A stretch of DNA of 49,080 bases from Vulcanimicrobiota bacterium (GTDB taxonomy: Bacteria; Vulcanimicrobiota; Vulcanimicrobiia; Vulcanimicrobiales; Vulcanimicrobiaceae). The stretch covers positions 1 through 49,080 of the forward strand of contig PLTN01000097.1 of NCBI GenBank assembly GCA_003164495.1, given 5' to 3'. Numbering within the stretch: the stretch's first letter is position 1; the number at the start of each line of letters is the position of its first letter. A program made the position numbers and the translations under genes. This document shows, one piece after another, positions 38,401 through 46,909 of this stretch. The notes beneath the pieces are model-generated. The model ran no database searches. It was not told the DNA's origin and saw only the letters and a list, made by a program, of their open reading frames with translations.

Positions 38401-40937
38401 TCACTGGGACGACGGTTGGCAACCTGCTTATAGTATCTGACAGCTTCGCGATAAGACGGCGACATAAATGAGGTCCACTTCTTTTCGCGGAGTGAGCGAG
38501 CGTGCGTTCTCATTACGTCGGGAGACACGTTAGAGGGGAGCTTGAAATCGAGAGTATCAAGTTCTAGGCGACGGCGTAAGTCTTCGACGACTTGAATGGC
38601 CTTTCGTAGCATCGACGCATTGGCAATAACGTCGTGCGTTAGAAGCTGGCCTACTTCGTCGTCGATGCCGTGACAGACCGTGGCGGCACTAATCAGGGCA
38701 TTGGCTACGATGGGGGACGGATTGGGCGCCCACGTCAGCTCAGCGCTCGCTTCTAGTAGCAGCGCGATTCCGTTGGCAGAGTTTCTGGCGTAGCTATCGT
38801 GCCTGCTGGCAAGGGATGTCAGCTCTGTGTAGGTTGCTGACTCGGGTAAGTCGCTATCGCTCAGTAGTCGTGCTAGCCGTTCAAGGCGCGGGTCCTCGAT
38901 GAGTACCCTGGGGAGCCCAGACTCCTGTAAAGCGTTGAGGCTGCTTGCGAGGGTACCGCACTCTTTGATGAGCGACTCCGGAGACGTATCCCCGCTACCG
39001 GTAAGCTCTCGGCAAATCGCAACTGCTGATGCCTCCGGTTCAGGCGCAAGTGAAGACAGATCTCGAATGCAGTCAATAATTGACGCAATGCTGGCCCACG
39101 TCCACTCGGATTCGGTAGCCGAGAGATCGTTGTTTTCGAAGGCCGCGCGAAGTTTCCCAAAGTGCCTTAAGAGTGCTTCGAGGCCGTTTTTTAACGAGAT
39201 CGCCGTTTCCCGAGAAGCCGATTCAATTTGGATGAGCGCCAGAGGATGGCCAGACAAAGAGCCATACTGCTGCGTGAAGAACTTTAGGCGATCCGTAAAG
39301 TCGCTAAGCTTTGTCTTAAGTTCGCGCAATTCGAATTGGTCGAGACGCTCAAGATTTGGCAATGATAGCGCCTGAAGGTTGCCAACGTCCCCGATACGTG
39401 ATCGCAGTTCTTGCTCTCGCCAAATAAGATCAAATAGGGTTGCTGAAAATGCGGGCTTCACTTCATGAAGTGCTTCGCAGTATGATTCGATCGCATTTGT
39501 CTGCTTGTTAGCTTCGAAGCGCGTGTCGGCGACATTGGGCGATTTTGACGAACGCGAAACGCCTAAGCGCGCCCTAATGCCCGCATAAAAATCCGTCTTT
39601 CGCGTCTTTGTCGAATGGAGCTCCAAGCAAAAGTCGCCGAGTTGAGCTTGATCAAGGCGAGCCTTTACGACCTGAAGTGCCGCAAGCTTTTCTGCAACGA
39701 AAAGGACGGTTTTCCCATCATGAAGCGCGGCGGCGATAATGTTTGTGATGGTCTGCGACTTGCCGGTTCCCGGCGGGCCCTCGATAATCAGATTCTTACC
39801 CGCGAGCGCTTCAAGTATCGCGCTGTACTGACTCGCGTCTGCATCGGCAATAATCATCGGGGCAGTTTGGTGATAAGGAGAGACGATCTCTTCGATTGGT
39901 GAAGACGAGTTTTTAGTGTCGTCTGCAACTCCACCAAGGAGGTCAAGAATGAGCTCGTGCTGATCCAAAGCCTCGTCGGCGGGTCGCCGGCTAGAATCTA
40001 GATCCTGATACATAGAGAGGCGCGTGAAATTAAAGAGTCCGATCGTGGCAAAGCTTCGTATTTTCCAACGCTGCTTACCCTTTATCGCGACCTCGACCGT
40101 GTCGAAATACGATTGAAGCGTTTGTCGCTCCGGATCAAATGTGGGAAGTGAGATTTCGAAATCCGATCGCAGGCGTTCTTCGAGCGTGACATTCGTCTCG
40201 AGTTCCTCCTCGACGCCTTTCAAACGATATGAGTACCTACCACGCTCTGTTCTTCGAATTAGTTCGACGGGACAAATGACGAGAGGCGATTGCAGTGCCT
40301 TAGTGGATGAGTCCGACTCGAACCATTCCAAGAACCCAAGGGCAACGTAGAGCGTATTAATGCCGAGTTCTTGAAGCGTGGTTATTGCTTCATCGCGAAT
40401 TGAGGACAGCTTGCGGCTGAGAGCCTCTTCAAAGAGAAGCGTCTGAAGAATTGCCCCGGGCTCATCGGGTTCAGCAGAAACAGCGAGGTCGTAGTCGATA
40501 TTCATGCCGCGAGCTTGCGCAACTTCGGCCGGGGGTGGAGCTTTCTTACTCATGCCAAGCTGCAGGCGTACTTCGGCGACGATTTGTTCATCAAGGCGCT
40601 TTATTAGAGCGTCGTCGTCCGTTTGGAGTGCTCGTTGATAGTCGGCGTCGAGAAGACGCGCCTTTTCGAGAGCTGCCGAGAGTTCAGCGTCAGCCTCAGC
40701 CCCATCGGGATCCGGCAAACCACGGATGCGCATTTCCGATCGAGCGCTGAAGCCGGTAAGCACGGATTCGAGAGACGAGTTGATGAGCCTCAATTGCCGG
40801 GCACTCTCGCGATGTCGGTAATTGAGTAGTTTGTTTCGGTTGGAAAGATCTAAGAGGCGCTTACGCATGCTTTCGAGAGCATTTTGCGTGACCTCGAGGC
40901 GAATTTCGGCGAGGCGCCCCAGCGTGACGTCATTCAC
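35487..40937 (-). CDS. Large SF1 helicase with DUF4011 and Vsr-like nuclease domain
   Basis: 1816 residues. N-terminal DUF4011 signature RLLDLSNRNKLLNYRHRESA; Walker A EGPPGTGKSQTITNIIAAAL near residue 388; a long alpha-helical insert (about 450-1220); Walker B FDIVVIDEASQMRPEDALGA near 1284 and GDPKQLPPTTFF near 1312 (SF1 UPF1/AAA_11-AAA_12 type); then an endonuclease fold of the Vsr/MTES_1575 kind with GIECDGSAYHSTKSARDRDR near 1624; and a C-terminal DUF3320-like helical tail. Such multidomain helicase-nucleases are frequent in defence islands; anti-phage or anti-plasmid function is inference. GC is clearly lower than in the sulfur genes, indicating transfer. Confidence 0.88.
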   Translation of the reverse strand: MNDVTLGRLAEIRLEVTQNALESMRKRLLDLSNRNKLLNYRHRESARQLRLINSSLESVLTGFSARSEMRIRGLPDPDGAEADAELSAALEKARLLDADYQRALQTDDDALIKRLDEQIVAEVRLQLGMSKKAPPPAEVAQARGMNIDYDLAVSAEPDEPGAILQTLLFEEALSRKLSSIRDEAITTLQELGINTLYVALGFLEWFESDSSTKALQSPLVICPVELIRRTERGRYSYRLKGVEEELETNVTLEERLRSDFEISLPTFDPERQTLQSYFDTVEVAIKGKQRWKIRSFATIGLFNFTRLSMYQDLDSSRRPADEALDQHELILDLLGGVADDTKNSSSPIEEIVSPYHQTAPMIIADADASQYSAILEALAGKNLIIEGPPGTGKSQTITNIIAAALHDGKTVLFVAEKLAALQVVKARLDQAQLGDFCLELHSTKTRKTDFYAGIRARLGVSRSSKSPNVADTRFEANKQTNAIESYCEALHEVKPAFSATLFDLIWREQELRSRIGDVGNLQALSLPNLERLDQFELRELKTKLSDFTDRLKFFTQQYGSLSGHPLALIQIESASRETAISLKNGLEALLRHFGKLRAAFENNDLSATESEWTWASIASIIDCIRDLSSLAPEPEASAVAICRELTGSGDTSPESLIKECGTLASSLNALQESGLPRVLIEDPRLERLARLLSDSDLPESATYTELTSLASRHDSYARNSANGIALLLEASAELTWAPNPSPIVANALISAATVCHGIDDEVGQLLTHDVIANASMLRKAIQVVEDLRRRLELDTLDFKLPSNVSPDVMRTHARSLREKKWTSFMSPSYREAVRYYKQVANRRPSDVGPDQADQLERLATDLEAQREFEKDPILLRLLPGFNGVETDFKPIALALDAWEKLRAIFAATGMVSKQLEDGFALAGYTAVRILKAASHDSRFTFLSDFASTITDTQDISKESERLHDIARRIGEIVQAWEELSIPPSATVAGLRVAFLERGRRDKATDWLRTQAIAQQLLGADFTPAGLAQAISALTFTSRVRGISSSPIVQEHLLNLEPANLTGANGAAIVASWEAIATEIAALQASVGFDFITASLGTIDSHTLKAMNTVVERILASLDLLPDWMQFQRLRSEVDSRGLQSFSALCMRDPSLDVSDALEYAVLRAVVEESISSDLILSSASGVALNEARGRFRELDRRYSREHRELVRQRLAGRPIPTGNGIGKKGTYTENALLKLEASKSTRHISIRELMKRSSNALQAAKPCFMMSPLSVAQYIQAGTAHFDIVVIDEASQMRPEDALGAISRGSQLIVVGDPKQLPPTTFFDRLESNEDVPDEDSDDAKSILDLAMQQFRLTRRLIWHYRSRHDSLIAFSNQHFYDNELIVFPSADHGERLGVKLRKIAGKYGASLNPIEAQAIAARTLEIMQTEPDMSIAVVAMNQPQRDLIRMEIERLVASNSRAQAYLERWDSEVENFIVKNLESIQGDERDIVLISTVYGPNSDGRVLQNFGPVNNATSGWRRLNVLLTRAKYRLELFTSLSPSDIVIDERTGRGARALHDYIEFANSGRLVQGKITGRAPDSEFEISVARALDKHGYECVPQVGVGNYFIDIGIIDPADHSRFLIGIECDGSAYHSTKSARDRDRLRQEVLERLGWDLHRVWSTDWFSDPNRESNRLLDAIRSATKGKAPATKSTDRSMSSNPPSSSQPSKDVASASERTENPWQKSVEPSPILDDAKAEQFEPRTEGSLYAPDIVEALLRSLPEHGMVSREEVLDSVAALLGMPLTKRLRSIVNKTIMNEVAARRLQVDQSWTHLGRT

Positions 40938-41403
40938 CGGCTAACGATGCCTCCGGCACATCGGCAGTGGCGATGACCAACCGCATATCGTGACAGCCCC
41001 TCACAACATCGAGATAAGCAAGCGAGCCGCGTTCTTCTCGAAAGGGCCCCGTTGAGCCTCGATTCGGTTTGGCAGGGCGGGAGGCTGGCCCAGCGACCAG
41101 GTGACGGAGCCTGAGACAAGCTATTTTTGCGAAACGCCTAGTCTGAATCATGGAGTCCAAAATCTTTCGCAGTTGGAAGCCGAACATCTGATGCAAAGCG
41201 TTCGAGTGCGCTTAGCCGGATTTGCAAATGGGTTGGACAGAGTGCGGCCGTTGAATTGCGTGAGAGCCCCGCTCGAATCCGAAGTACAAACGCGGCGTGG
41301 GATGCGCTAAGAACCATCAACCTCGGGTGTATTTTCGGATTTCTTGACGGTAGCCGGCTGAGGTCATAGAGTTGGGCTGACACCCAGCCAGGTGGTGCCT
41401 ATT
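40938..41403 (+). other. Intergenic stretch, no gene supported
   Basis: About 465 bp upstream of the helicase and downstream of the membrane-protein gene. Short frames exist on both strands (for example 41101-41310) but lack ribosome sites and known motifs. It probably holds the helicase promoter; I could not define it. Confidence 0.4.
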
Positions 41404-42621
41404 TTACTGGTCCAGGAAGCGCACGGAGATTTCGAACTCGTGATTCCCAGGATTGAATGAAAGCGGATACACGCCGATGGTGAATCCGGCAGGCGCCAAG
41501 ATTGCTGCGAGCGATCGCGCGAGACGCTCGCGTCCGGGGCGATAGAAAATCAGCAAGCCGTCATCTGGATTGGGATCGCTAGGCGCATCTAATCCTGCGC
41601 CCGTGTAAAGCGACGCTGCTCTCGCTATGAATGGCTTCGGCCAACCTGCGCTCGCGAACGCAGATCTGAGGTCGGTACACGCGGTCTCGTATCCCGGTAC
41701 GCACGAAATCGTCGTGGCTCCGGCCGTTTCGCGAGCAAGCATAGCGGCGGCGGCGGATAGAAGGGGAGCGCCGAAGTGAAAGACGCGAGCCTTCTCCGCA
41801 GCTGATTGTGCTAGTGTCAACGCTTCCTTTGAGCGACGGATGGTTTCGGCGTCGGTCCTTGCAACGTCGGCCGCAGTCCGTTTCGATTCAGCTGCGGCGG
41901 CTTGAGCTTCTGCGATGGCTCGTCGTCCCTGTTCTCCGATGGAATTGGCTTGCGCTCGAACCGCCGCGATGCGCTGATTTGCTTTGCGAACGGCAGACTG
42001 CAGCGCCGCATTCTCAGTAGTACGTTCGCCCTCGGAAAGCGCGAGGCGCCATCGGAGCTCGTGAACGCTGGCCTGATCGGTCTGAGCAATACGTCGCAGA
42101 AGACGCTCGGAATGTTCCGCGGCCGAAAGTCGCTGCTGCAGCTCCATGAGCCGGATCTCGTCGGCCGCGATGGTTTGGTTCAAGAGGTTGACGCCCTGTG
42201 CCAGCAGACCGGAGCGCCATGCTTGGAAAAAGCCGAGGACTGCAGCTATTGCTGTTAACGCAATGACCACTCTTCGCGCCGGCCATCGCTCGGATTGTGT
42301 TTCGGGTAGATGACGCGCGGCAATGACGATCGCCGCGATCGCCAGCACCGAAGCAATGTATCCTAGTGAGCCAAGAAAGAAGTCCCGCACTGCCGTGGTC
42401 ACGTCGATAAACGCCGCGGATCGCAGCGGAGGGTTGCCGCGCGATATGCTCGCTCCTGCGTCGTCTCGAGGCTGAACATTAGCCGTCCCCTTCCGGCCTG
42501 TCACCGTGCACGCTGAATCGAGGGATGCTAGCGGGAAGCCGCCGGCGGCGCAAGGGCCGGCATGCGCCTCTGCACTTCGCTTCGCCCTTGCTCCGCCGTC
42601 CGCTTCCCGCTTCTGGCGCAC
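41404..42621 (-). CDS. Unknown two-helix membrane protein with long coiled coil
   Basis: Two transmembrane segments (FFLGSLGYIASVLAIAAIVI and VVIALTAIAAVLGFFQAW) are followed by about 130 residues of Ala/Glu/Arg-rich coiled coil (AEHSERLLRRIAQ ... SIGEQGRRAIAEAQAAAAES) and a C-terminal globular domain (LLIFYRPGRERLARSLAAIL). The first 70 residues are low-complexity and overlap the promoter of the divergent wHTH gene, so a later start such as GTG 42506 is likely. No family recognised. The layout suggests a membrane-anchored sensor or effector, perhaps linked to the divergent regulator. Confidence 0.6.
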   Translation of the reverse strand: MRQKREADGGARAKRSAEAHAGPCAAGGFPLASLDSACTVTGRKGTANVQPRDDAGASISRGNPPLRSAAFIDVTTAVRDFFLGSLGYIASVLAIAAIVIAARHLPETQSERWPARRVVIALTAIAAVLGFFQAWRSGLLAQGVNLLNQTIAADEIRLMELQQRLSAAEHSERLLRRIAQTDQASVHELRWRLALSEGERTTENAALQSAVRKANQRIAAVRAQANSIGEQGRRAIAEAQAAAAESKRTAADVARTDAETIRRSKEALTLAQSAAEKARVFHFGAPLLSAAAAMLARETAGATTISCVPGYETACTDLRSAFASAGWPKPFIARAASLYTGAGLDAPSDPNPDDGLLIFYRPGRERLARSLAAILAPAGFTIGVYPLSFNPGNHEFEISVRFLDQ

Positions 42622-42665
42622 CCATCACAGCGCACCCGGCACCAGGCCGGAAGGAGACAGCGACG

Positions 42666-43082
42666 ATGGGTTTCACACTCGATCCAAATACGATTCGCGA
42701 ACTGGCTGCGGCAATTGCGGCCGAAGTGGTCCAGGCGATGCGCGCCGAGCGCATCCCGACGGTGGCAAGCGACGACCGCGAGGTCTGCCACGTCGGACCA
42801 CTCACCGTTGATCTTGGGCGCCGGGAGGCCGCAATGAGTGGCCGCGTCCTCGACCTCAAGCCACGTGAGCTCCAGCTACTCGCCGCCCTGGCTCGTAATG
42901 CCGGACGCGCACTCAACCGCGCCCAGTTGCTTGAGCTTGCCTGGGATGACGTTACGCTTGAGCGCATTGATTCCGACCGTACCGTTGACGTTCACGTTCG
43001 CCGGCTCCGTGTCCAACTCGGCGAGAATGCCGCGATGCTACATACGGTTGCGCGGGTTGGCTACCGCCTGGATCCGCCCTGA
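42666..43082 (+). CDS. OmpR/PhoB-type winged-helix protein without receiver domain
   Basis: 138 residues. The C-terminal 90 residues form a Trans_reg_C winged helix (LDLKPRELQLLAALARNAGR, then DRTVDVHVRRLRVQLGENAA and the wing TVARVGYRLDPP). The N-terminal 45 residues replace the receiver domain by a short helix (NTIRELAAAIAAEVVQAMRA). Start ATG 42666 has AAGGAGA eight bases upstream. It is divergent from the coiled-coil membrane protein, which it may regulate. It overlaps a small minus-strand ORF at its 3' end. Confidence 0.85.
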   Translation: MGFTLDPNTIRELAAAIAAEVVQAMRAERIPTVASDDREVCHVGPLTVDLGRREAAMSGRVLDLKPRELQLLAALARNAGRALNRAQLLELAWDDVTLERIDSDRTVDVHVRRLRVQLGENAAMLHTVARVGYRLDPP

Positions 43083-43237
43083 CGTGGCGCGGGGCGCTTC
43101 ACGACGCCTTTCGTAATTGCGGCGCTCAGCCGGAACTGTGGCTTGCCATTGTCGCCGGCGACGATGTCTATCAAACCCGCTTCGCTCAGGATCAGCAGCG
43201 CCTCAGTCAGCTGAGCGTCGTTTTGGAAAAGTCTCAT
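43061..43237 (-). CDS. Small protein, possible winged-helix fragment (58 aa)
   Basis: An ORF of 58 codons (QNDAQLTEALLILSEAGLID, then DNGKPQFRLSAAI) lies 45 bp downstream of the 329-residue gene on the same strand. The helix-turn-helix-wing pattern resembles a small MarR/ArsR-like half, but no family is certain and no ribosome site is clear. It overlaps the end of the wHTH gene by 22 bp. Confidence 0.45.
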   Translation of the reverse strand: MRLFQNDAQLTEALLILSEAGLIDIVAGDNGKPQFRLSAAITKGVVKRPAPRQGGSRR

Positions 43238-43282
43238 GGCGCATGAATATCGTGCGAAAATTGCGGGGCCGTTACCGATCGG

Positions 43283-44272
43283 CTACGGCATCGCTGCTGC
43301 CGCTCGCTTGGGTCGGAGGTCGCGCATAACCACGATGCCGTTCGACCAAATGATTGCGCGACCGGGTTCGCACACGATGACACGCTCGAACGGCGCAATC
43401 GGCGGGCAGCCGCCGGCGAGGTACTTCATACTGGCGTCCCACACGCCGCGTAGATCGTTTACAGAAAGCGTCAGCCAGAGTGGCTTCACGCCATAGCGCG
43501 GGGCTAGCTTCTGCTTCGCTTCGAGACGTCGCATCGCGATCGGCGCTAGTGAAATGGGGCTGAAGGAATGCGCACCCTCCTGGAGATGCACGATGTACGG
43601 GCTACCACCCGTTGCGCCGTGTGGCCAAGGAGCCCGATAGAGCGTTGTTCCGATCGCCTTTAACGCCGGAGCTGTAAGCTTCGTCAGCGTACGCTCGGGC
43701 ATTGCAAGATGCTCGCCGTCGCGGATGAGGCCGATGATCGCTTTGCGCACGTCGCGAATCTCTGACTTGGCTGGACATCCCGAGAACCGCATCTCGACGT
43801 GATGGCCGGTAAGGTTCGTCGTTGCAATCAGGTCGGCGTCGACGGCGTCCTTGATGTCGCGATCGAGGTCATGCATCATGTTCTCGTAACGCGCCGAGAC
43901 CGGATCAATAACCTCGGCGTGTTCGACCCAGATTTGCTCGCCATTGTCGAGCGTTACGAACCCGTCAGGAGCGTCACCAACCTCGATTGAGCGCGGCCGG
44001 AAGCCGGCGGTTTCGAGGCTCACGAGCATGCCGCGGAGTTCGCTCTCGCTCTTCCCATAGCGCACTTCGTGTGGGCTCGCCGACCACATTGTCGGAACCA
44101 TCGCTCCGAGGCGTGCCGCAGGCCGCGGATCGTTCCGAATGCCCACGCAGACGTCCGCGATCGCTTCGTACAGCGCCGCTTGCCAAGGACTGAACCACCC
44201 CTCGGCTAGCTGATTGTCGATGGTGAAACGATTGGTCGGGTCCTCGCGTAAGGTAATGTCAGTCGCTCGCAC
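43283..44272 (-). CDS. Unknown protein (329 aa)
   Basis: From GTG 44272 with AAGGAG four bases upstream; the longer frame to 44371 lacks a site. No family recognised. Noticeable segments: EIRDVRKAIIGLIRDGEHLA, EVIDPVSARYENMMHDLDRD, VHLQEGAHSFSPISLAPIAM, and FERVIVCEPGRAIIWSNGIV. No signal peptide or membrane helix, so probably cytosolic. Its GC and style fit the accessory region. Followed by the 58-residue ORF. Confidence 0.7.
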   Translation of the reverse strand: MRATDITLREDPTNRFTIDNQLAEGWFSPWQAALYEAIADVCVGIRNDPRPAARLGAMVPTMWSASPHEVRYGKSESELRGMLVSLETAGFRPRSIEVGDAPDGFVTLDNGEQIWVEHAEVIDPVSARYENMMHDLDRDIKDAVDADLIATTNLTGHHVEMRFSGCPAKSEIRDVRKAIIGLIRDGEHLAMPERTLTKLTAPALKAIGTTLYRAPWPHGATGGSPYIVHLQEGAHSFSPISLAPIAMRRLEAKQKLAPRYGVKPLWLTLSVNDLRGVWDASMKYLAGGCPPIAPFERVIVCEPGRAIIWSNGIVVMRDLRPKRAAAAMP

Positions 44273-44529
44273 AGCGCTCCTTGCTTCCTCTGCAGTTGTT
44301 GTGCGTCGCCGAGCGGTAAGCGCGGCGATTGAAACGCAGCGTCCTGCGAACGCCCTGCGGTGGACGATCAATCGTTCGATGTGTGGGAGTATTCATGGTG
44401 CCCGTAGCTAGTCTCCCAGCAACGCCGGCAACCCGCCACGCGCCTCTCGCTGTTGTAGACCTCAAGCGCGCGGGATCGGCTGGTTCTTCATGAAGTCGGT
44501 TTAGTGTTCGGCCAGAGAGTGCGGTTCGT

Positions 44530-45006
44530 TCAACTCGCCTCATCCATGTCCGATCCCATTTTTCGCAGTTGAACATCAAACTCGAAGTCCAGCGGCAGCG
44601 TGATTGGCTCCTCGGTTATATGGATGCTGTTCCAATGGTCCATGTCGAGCGACAACTGGAATGCATCGCCAACCATTTGCTCTCGACGCTGCACCAAGCT
44701 TTTGTGCATTGTGCGACGCGGAGCTTCGTCAATATCAATCCATAGCGTGAGCTGCTTCCCGTTACGCATTTCGGTAACGGCATGGTTGGCTCGATATGGA
44801 CGGCTCGTCTTCCTATCGTAACGAACTTCTTGTCGCGCCGCATCGGAAAACTCTTTTGCGAGTCTATCACGAGGATCGGTTGGTTTTGGTAGTGGCCATC
44901 CGTTAGCAACTGCGAAGTCAACAACCGCGTGCATATTGACTTCTGCACTTAGAGTTGTCTCTTTGAAGTAGTGGATAAGCCTTTGCATTTCGGCGACTTT
45001 GCTCAT
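44530..45006 (-). CDS. Unknown protein, partner of HTH-ImmA gene (158 aa)
   Basis: 158 residues, start ATG 45006 with AAGGGAAG 6 bases upstream. No family recognised; sequence contains ANHAVTEMRNGKQLTLWIDI and SLVQRREQMVGDAFQLSLDM, mixed alpha/beta, soluble. It follows the HTH-ImmA/IrrE gene by 15 bp and shares its autoregulated promoter. Such pairs often form toxin-antitoxin-like or phage-response modules, so this is a candidate effector (inference). Confidence 0.75.
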   Translation of the reverse strand: MSKVAEMQRLIHYFKETTLSAEVNMHAVVDFAVANGWPLPKPTDPRDRLAKEFSDAARQEVRYDRKTSRPYRANHAVTEMRNGKQLTLWIDIDEAPRRTMHKSLVQRREQMVGDAFQLSLDMDHWNSIHITEEPITLPLDFEFDVQLRKMGSDMDEAS

Positions 45007-45021
45007 GATAGTCTTCCCTTT

Positions 45022-46146
45022 TTAAATTCCAACTGGAGCGACGTCGCCCCAGCCATCAACCATCGCGCCAGGCGAGACAATGGATCGAATCTTCACGAGA
45101 TGCTTACGGAACAAGTCATAGCGCTGTGTTCGCCGCTGAAGCTGGCCGGCGATGATGCCCGGGTGCACATCTTGCATTTTTGCAAACGCCAGAAAATCTC
45201 GCTCGGCAAAGAGCGGCGATTTTCTTGCGATGAGTGCTTCCAATTGGGCCTGTGGAACGCAGAAGTCGGAAGCCGCTTCATTTGCAACCCTTTCGTCCTC
45301 TGAAAGGCTTAGGTCATTGCCTTCCATATCTACGTCTAACATTACGGAAGAACGCCCGTGGAACCGTAAAACGTGCTCTATTTCATGACGAAGCACGAAC
45401 CAAAAGTTGTCGATCCGATCGAATCGTAAGGAGAGGCCAACGACGGGCGAGTCGTCGTCTAGCCATAGGCAGACGCCATCGATCTTCGCGGACTTCAGCG
45501 ACTCAACAATCACGAACCGTACACCGGCCTCAGCCAAAATGCGCGAGACCTTGCGAGCCTCTTCCGCCGAAAGCAACAAAGACTTCAGTTTTTTTATTGC
45601 GGCGTTGAGGGCTGCTGGTGAGTATTTTGGTACCAGCATTTCGCTTGCAATTTGCTTTACCCGGTAGATCCACGCGAGCTGTGGGGGTGTAACCGAGCCG
45701 GAAACGTCCGTCTTTTTTGCAGCGTGGGGAAGGAACTCAATATCGGCTGCTGACTCCACGCCAAAGAAGCGTGCGAGCTCCGACTCTACCTTTGCGACAT
45801 CTCGAACGTTTTCAGCGTCAAGCCAGCCACGGCTGATCATCTCCGCGATCGGCAACTGCCCCAACAGCGCTGCCCGGTTTGCTCGGCCTTGATTAGGTTG
45901 TACAACTATTCGAGCGGTAGCTAGGTCGTAGGATTGCTGCAAGTCCATGAGGCGTTCAGCGGCGATGCCGAACACTTCGGCTAAGACGAGGGCGGTCTCC
46001 GCGTCGATCCGTTTCTTGCCGGAGACGAGCCGGCTAACCGCAGCATTATCCAGTCCGAGCACAACCGCCAGGACCTGCTTGTCCCAACCGCGCTCTCGTA
46101 GAAGCGCTTCTAGAAGCTGACCAGGCGTTCGAGGAGTATCCGTCAC
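45022..46146 (-). CDS. HTH-domain ImmA/IrrE-family metallopeptidase
   Basis: 374 residues from GTG 46146. N-terminal XRE/HigA-type HTH (LLRERGWDKQVLAVVLGLDN, then AAVSRLVSGKKRIDAETALV) and a C-terminal ImmA/IrrE zinc protease domain with HEIEH near residue 253 (VLRHEIEHVLRFHG). Proteins of this design repress their own promoter and cleave regulators under stress. A perfect 28 bp palindrome overlaps the -35 just upstream, strongly suggesting autorepression. The -10 TACCAT lies six bases before the GTG, so the transcript may be leaderless. It is divergent from abiE genes. Confidence 0.9.
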   Translation of the reverse strand: MTDTPRTPGQLLEALLRERGWDKQVLAVVLGLDNAAVSRLVSGKKRIDAETALVLAEVFGIAAERLMDLQQSYDLATARIVVQPNQGRANRAALLGQLPIAEMISRGWLDAENVRDVAKVESELARFFGVESAADIEFLPHAAKKTDVSGSVTPPQLAWIYRVKQIASEMLVPKYSPAALNAAIKKLKSLLLSAEEARKVSRILAEAGVRFVIVESLKSAKIDGVCLWLDDDSPVVGLSLRFDRIDNFWFVLRHEIEHVLRFHGRSSVMLDVDMEGNDLSLSEDERVANEAASDFCVPQAQLEALIARKSPLFAERDFLAFAKMQDVHPGIIAGQLQRRTQRYDLFRKHLVKIRSIVSPGAMVDGWGDVAPVGI

Positions 46147-46163
46147 CGTCGGATGGTAGCACG

Positions 46164-46191
46164 ATTTGCGGATTTGCGCAAATCCGCAAAT
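46164..46191. promoter_or_regulatory. Perfect 28 bp palindromic operator
   Basis: The half-site ATTTGCGGATTTGC is followed at once by its exact reverse complement. Each half contains two ATTTGCG words. It overlaps the -35 (TTGCGC) of the HTH-ImmA promoter (-10 TACCAT, GTG 46146) and lies about 69 bp upstream of the divergent AbiE -35. Likely binding site of the HTH protein. Confidence 0.85.
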
Positions 46192-46259
46192 GATCGATAC
46201 AGGCCTATTAGAAACGGTTGCTGACTGCGGGGCTGACGCCCAGGGATTGAGAGCATCTC

Positions 46260-46288
46260 TTGCCATTTCAAGCACAAATTGCTACTAT
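46260..46288 (+). promoter_or_regulatory. Promoter of the AbiE pair
   Basis: -35 TTGCCA (46260-46265), 17 bp spacer, -10 TACTAT (46283-46288), then AGGTAG and ATG 46303: a conventional leadered promoter. Confidence 0.6.
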
Positions 46289-46302
46289 CTCAGGTAGAAA
46301 AG

Positions 46303-46899
46303 ATGACTGCAACAGCCAAGATCGAGCGGCGAATTGCCCTGGCCCCCTCCGGGAAGGCGTTCACCGTTGACGACTTCCTCGGATCCGCATCTCCCGCGGT
46401 GGTGAAGAGCACGCTCTCCCGCCTGAGCAAACGAGGGGATCTCGATCGCGCCCGCCGTGGGCTTTATTTCAAGCCGAGAATCTCTCGGTTCGGTCGAGTG
46501 ACCATGGGTGCAGAAAACATCGCGCTGGCAGCGGCGCATGGGAAGGCGCCTGGGCCAGCCGGACCGAGTGCAGCTTCGTCACTGGGTCTTAGCACGCAGA
46601 TCCCGCCTCGTCCGACGATCGCGGTTGTCGGCAACCGTCCCGTCTCAGTGCCCGACGTTCGATTTGTCGAGCGCTCCAACGTTGAGCGCGTTGCTGCGGG
46701 TCTACGGCCATTGGAGATTGCGCTCCTCGAGGTGCTTCGTGACGACTTAAAGTGGGTTGAAGTCTCGGAACCTGCTGTCGCTGCTCGGCTACGCGAACTC
46801 ATTGCCAATGGTGATGTTAGTGAGCGGCGAGTCCGCCGAGCGGCCAAACACGAGCCTCGACGGGTCGCATTAAAGCTCGACGAGCTGCTTTCAGCCTAA
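46303..46899 (+). CDS. AbiEi-type antitoxin (DUF6088 family)
   Basis: 198 residues. N-terminal winged helix (FTVDDFLGSASPAVVKSTLS, then RLSKRGDLDRARRGLYFKPR) typical of AbiEi/DUF6088 antitoxins, and a C-terminal domain (IALLEVLRDDLKWVEVSEPA). ATG 46303 is preferred over TTG 46279 because AGGTAG sits between them. The toxin gene follows by 10 bp. Expected role: transcriptional repressor and antitoxin of a type IV system. Confidence 0.88.
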   Translation: MTATAKIERRIALAPSGKAFTVDDFLGSASPAVVKSTLSRLSKRGDLDRARRGLYFKPRISRFGRVTMGAENIALAAAHGKAPGPAGPSAASSLGLSTQIPPRPTIAVVGNRPVSVPDVRFVERSNVERVAAGLRPLEIALLEVLRDDLKWVEVSEPAVAARLRELIANGDVSERRVRRAAKHEPRRVALKLDELLSA

Positions 46900-46909
46900 T
46901 GTCGCGCTG

